DNA of 64,000 nucleotides from positions 71,928 through 135,927 of the forward strand of contig CAVSMC010000009.1 of the NCBI GenBank assembly GCA_963728935.1, written 5' to 3'. Both the position numbers and the translations under genes were made by a program. Numbering within the stretch: the first letter of the stretch is position 1; every line of letters starts with the position of its first letter. The notes under the pieces are model-generated. The model made no database searches. It was not told where the DNA came from and saw only the letters and a program-made list of their open reading frames with translations. This document shows, piece after piece, positions 17,344-25,788 of the stretch. This DNA comes from CAVSMC01 sp963728935. GTDB taxonomy: Bacteria > Pseudomonadota > Gammaproteobacteria > Burkholderiales > Casimicrobiaceae.

Positions 17344-18676
17344 CGCGCAGCGAATCGCGGCGTTGCACAACGCCGTTCGCGACGCGCTGTTGCCGCTTTC
17401 GACGGCGGTGCCCGCGCGTACCGCCAGCGTCGCCGTCGCGGTTTCCGGCGGACGCGACTCGATGGTGCTGCTCGACGCCGCGACGGCGATTGCGCCTACG
17501 CTCGGCGTGACGTTGTCAGCGGTCCACGTCCATCACGGCCTGTCGCCCAACGCGGACGCGTGGACGCGTTTCTGCCAAGCCGAATGCGCGCGCCGCGGCG
17601 TGCCGCTCGCCGTTCATCGCGTCGCGGTCGATCGCGAGCACGGCGATGGTCTCGAGTCGGCGGCGCGTCGCGCCCGCTACCAAACGCTCGGCGCGCTCCC
17701 TGTCGACGCGGTTGCGCTCGCGCATCACGCCGACGACCAGGCTGAGACGCTGCTGCTGCAATTGCTGCGCGGCGCGGGCCCGCACGGTCTCGCCGCAATG
17801 GCTGCGTCGCGCGCGTCGCGTCGGGTGACGTTCGTGCGTCCGCTGCTCGCGCTGCAGCGGCGCGCGCTCGACGACTACGCCCGCGCCTGCTCGCTGTCGT
17901 GGGTCGACGACGAGTCGAACGCCGATCGGAGCCGCGCGCGAAACTTCGTGCGTCACGCGATCGCCCCGCAGCTCGCCGCGTCGTTTCCCGGCTACCCGGC
18001 GACGCTCGCGCGCGCCGCGCTGCATCAGGCCGAAGCGGCGCTGTTGATCGACGAGCTCGCACAGCAAGACGTCGACGGCGCGCTCGGCGACGGCACGCTC
18101 GAGCGCGACCGACTGATCTCGTTGCCGGCGCATCGTGCGCGCAACGTATTGCGCTGGTTCCTGCGCTCGCGCGATCTGCGCGCGCCGTCGGCGGCCCGTC
18201 TGGCGGCGATGCTTCGCGCGCTCGTGCACGCCGAGCGCGATGCCCGCGTACGACTCGTCCATGACGGCCGCGAGATCGGCATCCACCGCGGCCGCATCGT
18301 CGTGCATGCGCCGGCGGCTGCGCCGTTCGCGATTCCTTGGCGCGGCGAAGCGAAGCTCGCGTTGCCGCACGGAACGCTCGAATTCGCCACGGTGGCAAGC
18401 GGCGGCCTTGCAGCCGAGCTCGCGCGATCGACGATCGTCGTCGTCCGCTCGCGCCAAGGCGGCGAGCGTATCCGCCTCGCGCCGCGCGCCACTCGACAAC
18501 CGGTCAAGGGCCTGCTGCAACGCGCGGGCATTCCGCATTGGGCGCGCCGCGATCTGCCGCTGGTCTGGTGCGACGACGCGCTCGCGGCGGTGGTCGGCAT
18601 CGGCGTCGACGCGGCGTTCGTCGCCGCCCCCGGAACGTCGGGATACGCATTGCACTGGCATCCGCACGAGCGCTGA
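17309..18676 (+). CDS. tilS: tRNA(Ile)-lysidine synthase
   Basis: About 455 residues. VAVAVSGGRDSMVLLDAATA holds the PP-loop SGGxDS (residues 46-51), which adenylates C34 of tRNA-Ile(CAU). SAVHVHHGLSPNADAWTRFC and ALAHHADDQAETLLLQLLRG are TilS-specific blocks, and the C-terminal PVKGLLQRAGIPHWARRDLP segment is the tRNA-binding domain. The enzyme ligates lysine to C34 so that the tRNA reads AUA. I took ATG 17309, inside the end of accA, with GAGGA about 14 nt upstream. A TTG at 17363 would give a more compact N-terminus and cannot be excluded. Confidence 0.95.
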   Translation: MASTRRSPQADDAQRIAALHNAVRDALLPLSTAVPARTASVAVAVSGGRDSMVLLDAATAIAPTLGVTLSAVHVHHGLSPNADAWTRFCQAECARRGVPLAVHRVAVDREHGDGLESAARRARYQTLGALPVDAVALAHHADDQAETLLLQLLRGAGPHGLAAMAASRASRRVTFVRPLLALQRRALDDYARACSLSWVDDESNADRSRARNFVRHAIAPQLAASFPGYPATLARAALHQAEAALLIDELAQQDVDGALGDGTLERDRLISLPAHRARNVLRWFLRSRDLRAPSAARLAAMLRALVHAERDARVRLVHDGREIGIHRGRIVVHAPAAAPFAIPWRGEAKLALPHGTLEFATVASGGLAAELARSTIVVVRSRQGGERIRLAPRATRQPVKGLLQRAGIPHWARRDLPLVWCDDALAAVVGIGVDAAFVAAPGTSGYALHWHPHER

Positions 18677-18857
18677 CCGCGCAGCTCGCGGCGCGACGGC
18701 GCATCGACGTTGACGCGCATCAAACGCGCAGTGCGTATAGCGCGGTAGGCTCCGCGCAACGTGAAGCCGCAACAGTCCCGTGTGCTACAACCGGAGTACC
18801 TGTCGGCGGCACGCCGTTTGTCGAATCTGGCCGCGAGCGCGAACGCCGGCCATCGAG

Positions 18858-18887
18858 TTGACAGCTCTCGCTTGGAATGCCTAAATC
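18858..18887 (+). promoter_or_regulatory. Possible promoter of the TRAP operon
   Basis: A perfect -35 hexamer TTGACA at 18858-18863 is followed after 18 nt by a weak TAAATC at 18882-18887. It is 71-100 nt upstream of the dctP start, in the 281-nt gap after tilS, where I see no gene. The -10 is poor, so this is a suggestion. Confidence 0.35.
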
Positions 18888-18957
18888 GCTCCCGTCGTGT
18901 CGAGAGGGACGACACGTCTCGCGTGCGGGAGCTCGGGATCATCCTGGAGGAAACACC

Positions 18958-19959
18958 ATGAAAGTCCGACTTGCGCTCGCGCTCGCCACATCGGCGCTGC
19001 TCGCCTTGGCCGGCACCGTTGCCGCGCAGCAACCGATCGTCATCAAGTTCAGCCACGTCGTCGCCGTCGATACGCCCAAAGGCAAGGCTGCCGATTACTT
19101 CAAGAAGCTCGCCGAAGAGCGCACGAAGGGACGCGTCAAGGTCGAGGTCTATCCGAACAGCTCGCTGTTCAAGGACGGCGAGGAGATGGAAGCGCTGCAG
19201 TTGGGTTCGGTGCAGATGCTTGCGCCTTCGCTCGCCAAGTTCGGTCCGCTCGGCGTGCGCGAGTTCGAAGTATTCGATCTGCCGTACATGTTCGACGACT
19301 ATGCCGAGCTGCACAAGGTCACCGGCGGTCCGGTCGGCGCGGCGCTGTTCAAGAAGCTCGAGAGCAAAGGCATCGTCGGCCTCGCGTACTGGGACAACGG
19401 CTTCAAGGTGATGAGCGCGAACAAGCCGATTCGCACGCCGGCCGACTACAAGGGCCTCAAGATGCGCATCCAGTCGTCGAAGGTGCTCGGCGACGAGATC
19501 AAGGCGCTCGGCGCGATCCCGCAGGTGATGGCGTTCTCCGAGGTCTACCAGGCATTGCAGACGGGCGTGGTCGACGGCACCGAGAACCCGCCGTCCAACT
19601 TCTACACGCAGAAGATGTACGAGGTGCAGAAGTACCTCGCGCTCACCGAGCACGGCTACCTCGGCTACGCCGTCATCGTCAACAAGAAGTTCTGGGACGG
19701 TCTTCCCGCCGACATACGCACGACGCTCGAAGGCGCGATGAAGGACGCGACCAAGTACGCGAACGACATCGCGAAGAAGGAGAACGACGACGCGCTCGAG
19801 GCGGTGAGGAAGAGCGGCAAGACGGAGATCATCACGCTCACCGCGGCGGAAAAGGCGGCGATGAAGAAGGCGCTGGTCGGCGTGCACAAGGACAACGAGT
19901 CGCGCGTGGGCAAAGACACGATCGCCGAGGTCTACAAGGAGACGGGGTTCAAGCCGTGA
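18958..19959 (+). CDS. dctP: TRAP transporter periplasmic solute-binding protein (DctP family)
   Basis: 333 residues from ATG 18958, with a strong GGAGG ribosome site. Signal peptide at residues 1-22 with the cut after TVAA. The mature protein is DctP-like: IVIKFSHVVAVDTPKGKAAD, the carboxylate-binding Arg region in ADYKGLKMRIQSSKVLGDEI, and the signature EVYQALQTGVVDGTENPPSN. It captures an organic acid in the periplasm and delivers it to the DctQM permease. The closest resemblance is to C4-dicarboxylate-type binding proteins, but the ligand is not certain. First gene of a P-Q-M operon; a hairpin separates it from dctQ. Confidence 0.95.
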   Translation: MKVRLALALATSALLALAGTVAAQQPIVIKFSHVVAVDTPKGKAADYFKKLAEERTKGRVKVEVYPNSSLFKDGEEMEALQLGSVQMLAPSLAKFGPLGVREFEVFDLPYMFDDYAELHKVTGGPVGAALFKKLESKGIVGLAYWDNGFKVMSANKPIRTPADYKGLKMRIQSSKVLGDEIKALGAIPQVMAFSEVYQALQTGVVDGTENPPSNFYTQKMYEVQKYLALTEHGYLGYAVIVNKKFWDGLPADIRTTLEGAMKDATKYANDIAKKENDDALEAVRKSGKTEIITLTAAEKAAMKKALVGVHKDNESRVGKDTIAEVYKETGFKP

Positions 19960-20003
19960 GGGCACACCCGCGCGTCATTCGCGGGGTCGAGTAGCGAAAT
20001 GAA

Positions 20004-20032
20004 CCGGCGCGCCGAAATGCTCGGCGCGCCGG
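20004..20032 (+). terminator. Strong hairpin between dctP and dctQ (attenuator or stability element)
   Basis: ccggcgcgccga (20004-20015) is exactly complementary to 20021-20032, a 12-bp stem with a 5-nt loop, 45 nt after the dctP stop. It lacks a T-run. In P-Q-M TRAP operons the binding protein is needed in excess over the permease, and a 3' hairpin of this kind is a plausible way to achieve that. Confidence 0.5.
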
Positions 20033-20097
20033 CTATTTCGCCATGCCGGGGGTCCTTGCAGGTTGCGTTCATCGCGTAGCGCGGTACCATGCAACGG

Positions 20098-20121
20098 CTG
20101 CGCAGTTTGGCTACTGCGCAG
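20098..20121 (+). repeat. Second hairpin upstream of dctQ
   Basis: ctgcgcag at 20098-20105 and again at 20114-20121 is self-complementary, giving an 8-bp stem with an 8-nt loop. It lies 36 nt before the dctQ start, just upstream of the GGGAGGAG ribosome site, so it could affect transcript stability or dctQ translation. Confidence 0.35.
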
Positions 20122-20156
20122 CGTGCTCTGAGCCGTCCGTTGGGAGGAGAGCCGGC

Positions 20157-20756
20157 ATGAAGTTCCTGGACCATCTCGAGGAGTGGCTGATCGCATTCCT
20201 GATGGGTGCGGCCACGCTGCTGATCTTCGTCGCCGTCGTCCACCGCTACGCGGCGGGCACTCCGATTCCCGTAGTGCAGGATGCGCTGCTGAAGATCGAC
20301 CTGTCGTGGGCGCAGGAGCTTTGCATCTACATGTTCGTGTGGATGGCGAAGTTCGGCGCCGCCTACGGCGTGCGCACCGGCATCCACGTCGGAGTCGACG
20401 TGATGATCAACCGGCTGCCCGACCGCACGCGCAAGCTCTACGTGCTGTTCGGCCTTGGCGCCGGAGCGCTGTTTACCGGCATCGTCGGCACGCTCGGCGC
20501 AAGCTTCGTCTGGGACATCGCGCACACCGACTCGGTGTCGCCCGACCTCGAGTTGCCGAAGTGGATCGTCTACCTGTGCATCCCGCTCGGCTCGTACCTG
20601 ATGTGCTTCCGCTTCCTGCAGGTCGCGTGGTCGTTCGCGCACACCGGCTTGTTGCCGCACCATGACGTGGCGCACGTCGAAGGCGTGGAGGACATGCCCA
20701 TCTACGCGATGGACGACAACCTCCATCCGGCCGCCGTGAAGGAGGGCAAGCCATGA
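20157..20756 (+). CDS. dctQ: TRAP transporter small permease (DctQ family)
   Basis: 199 residues from ATG 20157, with GGGAGGAG upstream. Four transmembrane helices at about residues 12-30, 52-70, 92-115 and 135-155. SWAQELCIYMFVWMAKFGAA and YGVRTGIHVGVDVMINRLPD are the conserved DctQ loop. It links the binding protein to the large permease DctM. The C-terminal tail of about 45 residues (HHDVAHVEGVEDMPIYAMDD) is acidic and longer than in many homologues. It overlaps dctM by 4 nt (ATGA). Confidence 0.94.
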   Translation: MKFLDHLEEWLIAFLMGAATLLIFVAVVHRYAAGTPIPVVQDALLKIDLSWAQELCIYMFVWMAKFGAAYGVRTGIHVGVDVMINRLPDRTRKLYVLFGLGAGALFTGIVGTLGASFVWDIAHTDSVSPDLELPKWIVYLCIPLGSYLMCFRFLQVAWSFAHTGLLPHHDVAHVEGVEDMPIYAMDDNLHPAAVKEGKP

Positions 20757-22153
20757 GCACCGCGATGCCCGCCCCGGCGCCGATTGCGCCTCCGAAGTGG
20801 CCGGCGCTGATTCCACCGGTATTGATCGCGATCCCGGTGGTGCTCAAATTCGCCGGCGTCGACATCGCCAACGCATGGGTCATCTTCGCGCTGCTGTTCG
20901 GGCTGATGCTGACCGGCATGCCGATCTCGATCTCGCTCGGGCTCACCGTGCTCACGTATCTGTTCACGATGACGACGGTGCCGATCGAGTCGGTCGCGCT
21001 GAAGCTATTCACCGGCATCGAGAAGTTCGAGATCATGGCGATCCCGTTCTTCATCCTCGCCGGCAACTTCCTCACCCACGGCGGCGTCGCGCGGCGGATG
21101 ATCAACTTCGCCACCTCAATGGTTGGTCACTGGGCGGGCGGGCTCGGTCTCGGCGGCGTCGTGGCTTGCGCGCTGTTCGCCGCCGTGTCGGGCAGCTCGC
21201 CGGCGACGGTGGTGGCGATCGGATCGATCATCCTGCCGGCGATGTTGAAGCAGGGCTTCCCCGCCCGCTTCGGTGCCGGCGTCATCACGACGTCGGGCGC
21301 CTTGGGCATCCTGATCCCGCCGTCGATCGTCATGGTCATGTACGCGGTCGCGACCAACACCTCGGTGGGCGCGCTGTTCATCGCCGGCATCATCCCCGGC
21401 CTCGTCCTCGCGACGATGCTCGGCCTCACGACCTGGTGGCGCGCGCGCAAGAACAACTACCCGCGCCAGCCGCGCGCGAGCTGGCTCGAGCGGTGGCGCA
21501 CGTTCCGCCAGAGCATCTGGGGGCTGCTGCTGGTCGTCGTCGTGATCGGCGGCATCTACAGCGGCATCTTCACGCCGACCGAAGCCGCCGCGATGAGCGC
21601 CGTGTACGCGTTCTTCGTCGCCGTCTTCGTCTACAAGGACATGTCGCTCGCGAAGGTGCCGAAGGTGCTGCTCGATTCGGCCAACATGAGCGCGATGCTG
21701 CTCTACATCATCACCAACGCCGTGATGTTCAGCTACCTGATGACCTCCGAGCAGATCCCGCAGGAGCTCGCGGCGTGGATGCTCGACAAGGGCTTGGGCG
21801 TCGTCGCCTTCCTGCTGTTCGTCAACATCGTGTTGCTGCTCGCCGGCAACGTGATGGAGCCGTCGTCGATCGTGCTGATCATGGCGCCGATCCTGTTTCC
21901 GGTGGCGATGAAGCTCGGCATCGACCCCGTTCACTTCGGTATCATGATGGTGGTCAACATGGAGGTCGGCATGTGCCACCCGCCGGTAGGCCTCAACCTC
22001 TACGTCGCCTCCGGCATCACCAAGATGGGCATCACCGAGCTCACGGTCGCCGTCTGGCCGTGGCTCCTCACGATGCTCGTCTTCCTCGTGCTCGTCACCT
22101 ACTGGCCCGATGTGTCGATCTGGCTGCCGCGCACGCTCGGGATGATCAACTAG
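20753..22153 (+). CDS. dctM: TRAP transporter large permease (DctM family)
   Basis: 466 residues and about 12 transmembrane helices. The conserved blocks MAIPFFILAGNFLTHGGVAR, AAVSGSSPATVVAIGSIILP and GALGILIPPSIVMVMYAVAT are the DctM core, including the Na+/substrate site. It is the ion-coupled transport subunit for the DctP ligand. The start overlaps dctQ by 4 nt, so it is translationally coupled. An inverted repeat follows the stop. Confidence 0.96.
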   Translation: MSTAMPAPAPIAPPKWPALIPPVLIAIPVVLKFAGVDIANAWVIFALLFGLMLTGMPISISLGLTVLTYLFTMTTVPIESVALKLFTGIEKFEIMAIPFFILAGNFLTHGGVARRMINFATSMVGHWAGGLGLGGVVACALFAAVSGSSPATVVAIGSIILPAMLKQGFPARFGAGVITTSGALGILIPPSIVMVMYAVATNTSVGALFIAGIIPGLVLATMLGLTTWWRARKNNYPRQPRASWLERWRTFRQSIWGLLLVVVVIGGIYSGIFTPTEAAAMSAVYAFFVAVFVYKDMSLAKVPKVLLDSANMSAMLLYIITNAVMFSYLMTSEQIPQELAAWMLDKGLGVVAFLLFVNIVLLLAGNVMEPSSIVLIMAPILFPVAMKLGIDPVHFGIMMVVNMEVGMCHPPVGLNLYVASGITKMGITELTVAVWPWLLTMLVFLVLVTYWPDVSIWLPRTLGMIN

Positions 22154-22154
22154 C

Positions 22155-22181
22155 CGCGCGGCGCTGACCCGCCGCCGCGCG
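22155..22181 (+). terminator. Hairpin after the TRAP operon
   Basis: cgcgcggcg (22155-22163) pairs exactly with 22173-22181 across a 9-nt loop, directly after the dctM stop. There is no T-run, so it may act only as a 3' stability or Rho-linked structure. Confidence 0.4.
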
Positions 22182-22336
22182 ACGGATAGGCGTTGCGTCC
22201 GGGCGTGTCACGCCCAGCGACCCGCGCAGCGAGCGAATGGCGGCGCCGCGTTCGCGGTGCCCCGCGTTCGGGGATCAATTCTCGGCTTCCGCCGGACGCG
22301 GCGCTGGGCGCCGCCGCGGCAGAGGCGCCGCCAAGC

Positions 22337-22345
22337 TGCTATAAT
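22337..22345 (+). promoter_or_regulatory. Extended -10 promoter of ndk
   Basis: TGCTATAAT matches the extended -10 consensus TGnTATAAT exactly and stands out in GC-rich DNA. It is 41 nt upstream of the ndk start, which fits a leader of about 34 nt. No good -35 is needed or seen. Confidence 0.65.
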
Positions 22346-22385
22346 TTCACGTTTATTTCGACCGAAAACCGCTGGAGCGCGACGA

Positions 22386-22811
22386 ATGCCCGTGGAACGC
22401 ACGCTTTCGATCATCAAGCCCGATGCCGTGGCGAAGAACGTGATCGGCAAGATCTACTCCCGATTCGAGACGAACGGCCTTCGCATCATCGGCGCGCAGA
22501 TGCGCCACCTTTCGCGCACCGAGGCGGAAGGTTTCTATGCGGTCCACCGCGAGCGACCGTTCTTCAAGGATCTGGTCGAATTCATGACGTCCGGCCCGGT
22601 GATGATCCAGGTGCTCGAGGGCGAGAATGCGATTGCGCGCAACCGCGACCTGATGGGCGCGACCGATCCGAAAAAGGCTGCAGCCGGGACGATTCGCGCC
22701 GATTTCGCGCAATCGATCGATGCCAACGCCGTTCATGGCTCCGACGGGCCCGAAACGGCGAGCGTCGAGATCGCATACTTCTTCCCGGCGCTCGCGCTCC
22801 ACAGCCGATAA
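22386..22811 (+). CDS. ndk: Nucleoside diphosphate kinase
   Basis: 141 residues, the standard bacterial length. ERTLSIIKPDAVAKNVIGKI is the N-terminus. The phosphorylated active-site His is in NAVHGSDGPETASVEIAYFF, the usual NAVHGSDSxETA motif with S changed to G. It balances NTP pools by transferring the gamma-phosphate through phosphohistidine. It opens the conserved block that continues with rlmN. Start ATG 22386 gives the expected N-terminus and sits 41 nt from the extended -10. Confidence 0.98.
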   Translation: MPVERTLSIIKPDAVAKNVIGKIYSRFETNGLRIIGAQMRHLSRTEAEGFYAVHRERPFFKDLVEFMTSGPVMIQVLEGENAIARNRDLMGATDPKKAAAGTIRADFAQSIDANAVHGSDGPETASVEIAYFFPALALHSR

Positions 22812-22833
22812 CGCAGCGACGTCCGTCCGACCG

Positions 22834-24012
22834 ATGATCAACCTTCTCGACCTCGACAGCGCCGGCCTCGCCGCTCTGTTCGCCGACTTGGGCGAGAAGC
22901 CGTTTCGCGCGAAGCAGGTGTCGCACTGGCTGCATCAGCGGTTGGTGAGCGACATTGGCGCGATGACCGACCTGTCGAAGCCGCTGCGCGAAAAGCTCGC
23001 CGCCGTTGCGGAAATTCGAGGTCCCCGCGTCATCAGCGATACGACGGCGAACGACGGCACGCGCAAATGGCTGCTCGACGTCGGCAGCGCGAACGCGATC
23101 GAGATGGTCTATATCCCCGAGGACGATCGCGGCACGCTCTGCGTGTCGTCGCAGGCGGGCTGCGCGATGGACTGCGCGTTCTGCTCGACCGGCAAGCAGG
23201 GGTTCAACCGCAATCTCACCGTCGCGGAAATCATCGGGCAGCTGTGGCATGCGAACCGGACGCTGGTCGCCGGCGGCATGAGCGCGAACGGCCCCCCCGA
23301 GCGCGAATTGGGCCCCCCCGGGGAGTGTGGGGGGCGTATCGGCGCGCCTTGGGTCGAAGCAGGCCGGGCGCCGATCACCAACGTCGTGATGATGGGAATG
23401 GGCGAGCCGCTCGCCAACTTCGAGCCCGTCGTCACGGCGTTGAGACTCATGATCGACGACAATGCGTACGGGCTGTCGCGGCGACGTGTCACCGTGTCGA
23501 CGTCGGGGCTCGTGTCGATGATCGACAAGCTGCGCGATGCGTGTCCGGTTGCGCTAGCCGTGAGCTTGCACGCCCCCGACGACGCGCTGCGCGACCAGCT
23601 CGTCCCAATCAACCGCAAGCATCCGATCGCCGAGCTGCTCGCCGCTTGCAAGCGTTATCTCGAGCGCGCGCCACGCGACTTCGTGACCTTCGAATACGTG
23701 ATGCTCGACGGCGTCAACGACGCGCCGGAGCAGGCACGTGCGCTCGCTCGCCTGTTGCGCGACGTTCCGTGCAAGCTCAACCTGATCCCGTGGAACCCGT
23801 TTGCCGGTGCGTCGTTTGCGACGAGCGCCCGCTCGCGCGTGCTCGCTTTCCAGCAGATGCTGATCGACGACGGCTACGTCACGACGGTCCGCAAGACGCG
23901 CGGCAACGATATCGACGCGGCGTGCGGCCAGCTCGCGGGGCGCGTGCACGATCGCACGAAAAGGCGCCTGTCGCGGCTCGTTCGCGCAGCGCCCGCCCCG
24001 GCCGCACATTGA
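22834..24012 (+). CDS. rlmN: 23S rRNA (A2503-C2)/tRNA (A37-C2) methyltransferase
   Basis: 392 residues from ATG 22834 (MINLLDLDSAGLAALF). A radical-SAM enzyme: the CxxxCxxC cluster is in AGCAMDCAFCSTGKQGFNRN, ITNVVMMGMGEPLANFEPVV follows, and the resolving Cys near the C-terminus is in GNDIDAACGQLAGR. It methylates C2 of A2503 in 23S rRNA and A37 of some tRNAs. Oddity: between the cluster region and the GEP motif there is a stretch of roughly 25 extra residues rich in Gly, Pro and Glu, encoded by DNA with runs of seven C, seven C and six G (23290-23336). It keeps the frame open. Confidence 0.95.
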   Translation: MINLLDLDSAGLAALFADLGEKPFRAKQVSHWLHQRLVSDIGAMTDLSKPLREKLAAVAEIRGPRVISDTTANDGTRKWLLDVGSANAIEMVYIPEDDRGTLCVSSQAGCAMDCAFCSTGKQGFNRNLTVAEIIGQLWHANRTLVAGGMSANGPPERELGPPGECGGRIGAPWVEAGRAPITNVVMMGMGEPLANFEPVVTALRLMIDDNAYGLSRRRVTVSTSGLVSMIDKLRDACPVALAVSLHAPDDALRDQLVPINRKHPIAELLAACKRYLERAPRDFVTFEYVMLDGVNDAPEQARALARLLRDVPCKLNLIPWNPFAGASFATSARSRVLAFQQMLIDDGYVTTVRKTRGNDIDAACGQLAGRVHDRTKRRLSRLVRAAPAPAAH

Positions 24013-24022
24013 AGCCATTGCG

Positions 24023-24820
24023 ATGATCCGCACGGCCCTTCGCTACGGCGCGATCGCGGCGCTCTTCGTTCTCGCCGGCTGCGCGTCGAAGCAGCCGGCC
24101 ATGCCCGCGCAGCCTGAGCCGCAGCCTCCGGTCAAGCAGCCGGAAGTGCCGCTCGCGCAGCGATCGCAGATCCGCACCGAGCTCGGCGCCGGCTACTACG
24201 AGCGCGGCCAGCTCGATGTGGCGATCGAGGAGCTGTCCGAGGCGATCAAGCTCGATCCGAACAACGCAAAGGCGTACAACGTCTTCGGCCTCGTCTACAC
24301 GATGCTCGGCGATAACGCGAAGGCCGAGCAGAACTTTCAGCGCGCGCTCGCGCTTGCGCCGCAGGACTCGGAGATCCATCACAACTGGGGCTGGTACCTG
24401 TGCTCGCATGGACGCGCGCGCGAGTCGATCGCAGAATTCGAGCTCGCGATCCGCAATCCGCTGTACAAGACGCCCGAGATCGCGCTGATCAACGCCGGCA
24501 AGTGCAGCGCGTCGTTCGGTGACACCGCGGCGGCCGAGGCCTACTTCAAGCGCGCGTTCGCGACGTCGCCGAACAATCCGCAAGCTTCCTACGGACTCGC
24601 GCTGCTCGCGTATCGATCGATGCGGCTCGAAGACGCCCGCGGGTGGATGAAGCCCGTGATGCTGCAGGCAAATCCGACGCCCGAGGCGCTCTATCTCGGC
24701 ATGTGCATCGAAAAGAAGCTCGGCGATCGTCAATCCGAGCTTTCCTATGTGTCGCAACTGCGCAACCGGTACCCGGAATCCGCCGAAGCGAAAGCGCTTC
24801 CGACCGGGACGTGCGACTAG
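24023..24820 (+). CDS. pilW: Type IV pilus biogenesis/stability lipoprotein PilW (PilF)
   Basis: 265 residues. Lipoprotein signal at residues 1-21 with the lipobox ALFVLAGC (Cys about residue 20), then a Pro/Gln-rich linker and about six TPRs (for example GQLDVAIEELSEAIKLDPNN). PilW/PilF is the outer-membrane pilotin-like protein needed for PilQ secretin assembly. In betaproteobacteria it regularly sits between rlmN and rodZ, as here. The neighbourhood rather than unique motifs supports the specific name. Confidence 0.92.
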   Translation: MIRTALRYGAIAALFVLAGCASKQPAMPAQPEPQPPVKQPEVPLAQRSQIRTELGAGYYERGQLDVAIEELSEAIKLDPNNAKAYNVFGLVYTMLGDNAKAEQNFQRALALAPQDSEIHHNWGWYLCSHGRARESIAEFELAIRNPLYKTPEIALINAGKCSASFGDTAAAEAYFKRAFATSPNNPQASYGLALLAYRSMRLEDARGWMKPVMLQANPTPEALYLGMCIEKKLGDRQSELSYVSQLRNRYPESAEAKALPTGTCD

Positions 24821-24843
24821 CGCGCAACCGGCACGCCGAAGCG

Positions 24844-25788
24844 ATGACCACCGACGCCGCATCGCCGCACCTGGAGCCCGAAACGGCCGGAGTGCTGCTG
24901 CGCCGCGCGCGCGAGGCGGCCGGCCTTTCGCTCGACGCGGTCGCGCAACAGCTGAAGCTCGCGCCGCGCCAGGTCGAGGCGCTCGAGGACGGCGACTTTT
25001 CGCGACTGCCCGGGCGTACGTTCGTGCGCGGCTTCATGCGCAATTACGCGCGGTTGCTCCATCTCGACGCCGAGCGCGTGCTCTCCGCGCTTCCCGGCGC
25101 CGCAGCAGCGCCCGCGCTCGAAGCGCCGGCGCTGCATTCGACTGCGCAGTCGATCGGCGAGCTTCCGACGGCGGACGGCGCCAAATCGTCGTGGTCTCGA
25201 TGGTTGATCCCGTTGATGCTGATCGGTATCGTCGCCGGCGCAGCGTTCTACGAATACACGCGCCCGGGCGGCAATGGCGCACGCGATGGCGCGCCGCCGA
25301 ATGCGGGCTCCGCGACCAGTACGATCGGCGAGGCGGGGACGACATCGCTTCCGAATCCGCTCGCGAGCGACGCGAACGTTTCCTCTGCGCAAGACGGCAC
25401 AACCGTGCCCTCACCCCCGCCCTCTGCTGCGGGCGGGCGCGAAGCGGCGGGTGAGGCTCCCGCGTCATCCCAACCGTCCGCCGCGGGCGCCAAGGCGAGC
25501 GCCGTAGGGACGGGTGAAGCTGCGCCGGCGCAGACGTTGCCCGCCGTCGAAGAAGCGACCGTCGTCTTCACGTACCGCGATTTCTCGTGGACCGAAGTGC
25601 GCGATCGCAGCGGTCGCGTTCTGCTGGCGAAGATGATGAAAGGTGGTGAGCAGCAGACGCTCGCCGGCGAGCCGCCGCTCGATGTCGTCGTCGGCAATGC
25701 GTCGGATGTCAAGGTCGCCTATCGCGGCCAACCGGTGGACCTTGCGCCGCTCACCCGCGGCAACGTCGCGCGGTTCACGCTGAAGTGA
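24844..25788 (+). CDS. rodZ: Cytoskeletal protein RodZ-like (HTH, TM, DUF4115)
   Basis: 314 residues from ATG 24844. Residues 12-75 form the HTH_25 domain (LRRAREAAGLSLDAVAQQLK then GRTFVRGFMRNYARLLHLD). A single transmembrane helix (WLIPLMLIGIVAGAAFYEYT) lies at about 120-140. A low-complexity Ala/Ser/Pro linker spans about 142-235. The C-terminal 75 residues are DUF4115 (FTYRDFSWTEVRDRSGRVLL). RodZ ties MreB to the cell wall elongation machinery. Longer in-frame starts overlap pilW and lack resemblance. Its stop overlaps the ispG start (TGATG). Confidence 0.93.
   Translation: MTTDAASPHLEPETAGVLLRRAREAAGLSLDAVAQQLKLAPRQVEALEDGDFSRLPGRTFVRGFMRNYARLLHLDAERVLSALPGAAAAPALEAPALHSTAQSIGELPTADGAKSSWSRWLIPLMLIGIVAGAAFYEYTRPGGNGARDGAPPNAGSATSTIGEAGTTSLPNPLASDANVSSAQDGTTVPSPPPSAAGGREAAGEAPASSQPSAAGAKASAVGTGEAAPAQTLPAVEEATVVFTYRDFSWTEVRDRSGRVLLAKMMKGGEQQTLAGEPPLDVVVGNASDVKVAYRGQPVDLAPLTRGNVARFTLK

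Noticed and set aside
15277..17370. 697-codon minus-strand open frame opposite the TSUP gene and accA
   Set aside because: Composition is Arg/Glu/His-rich without hydrophobic core, and it spans several well-supported genes on the other strand.
20753..22167. Possibility that the two TRAP systems are duplicates
   Set aside because: The binding proteins and DctM subunits share only family blocks; signatures and lengths differ (466 and 427 residues for DctM), so recent duplication is unlikely.
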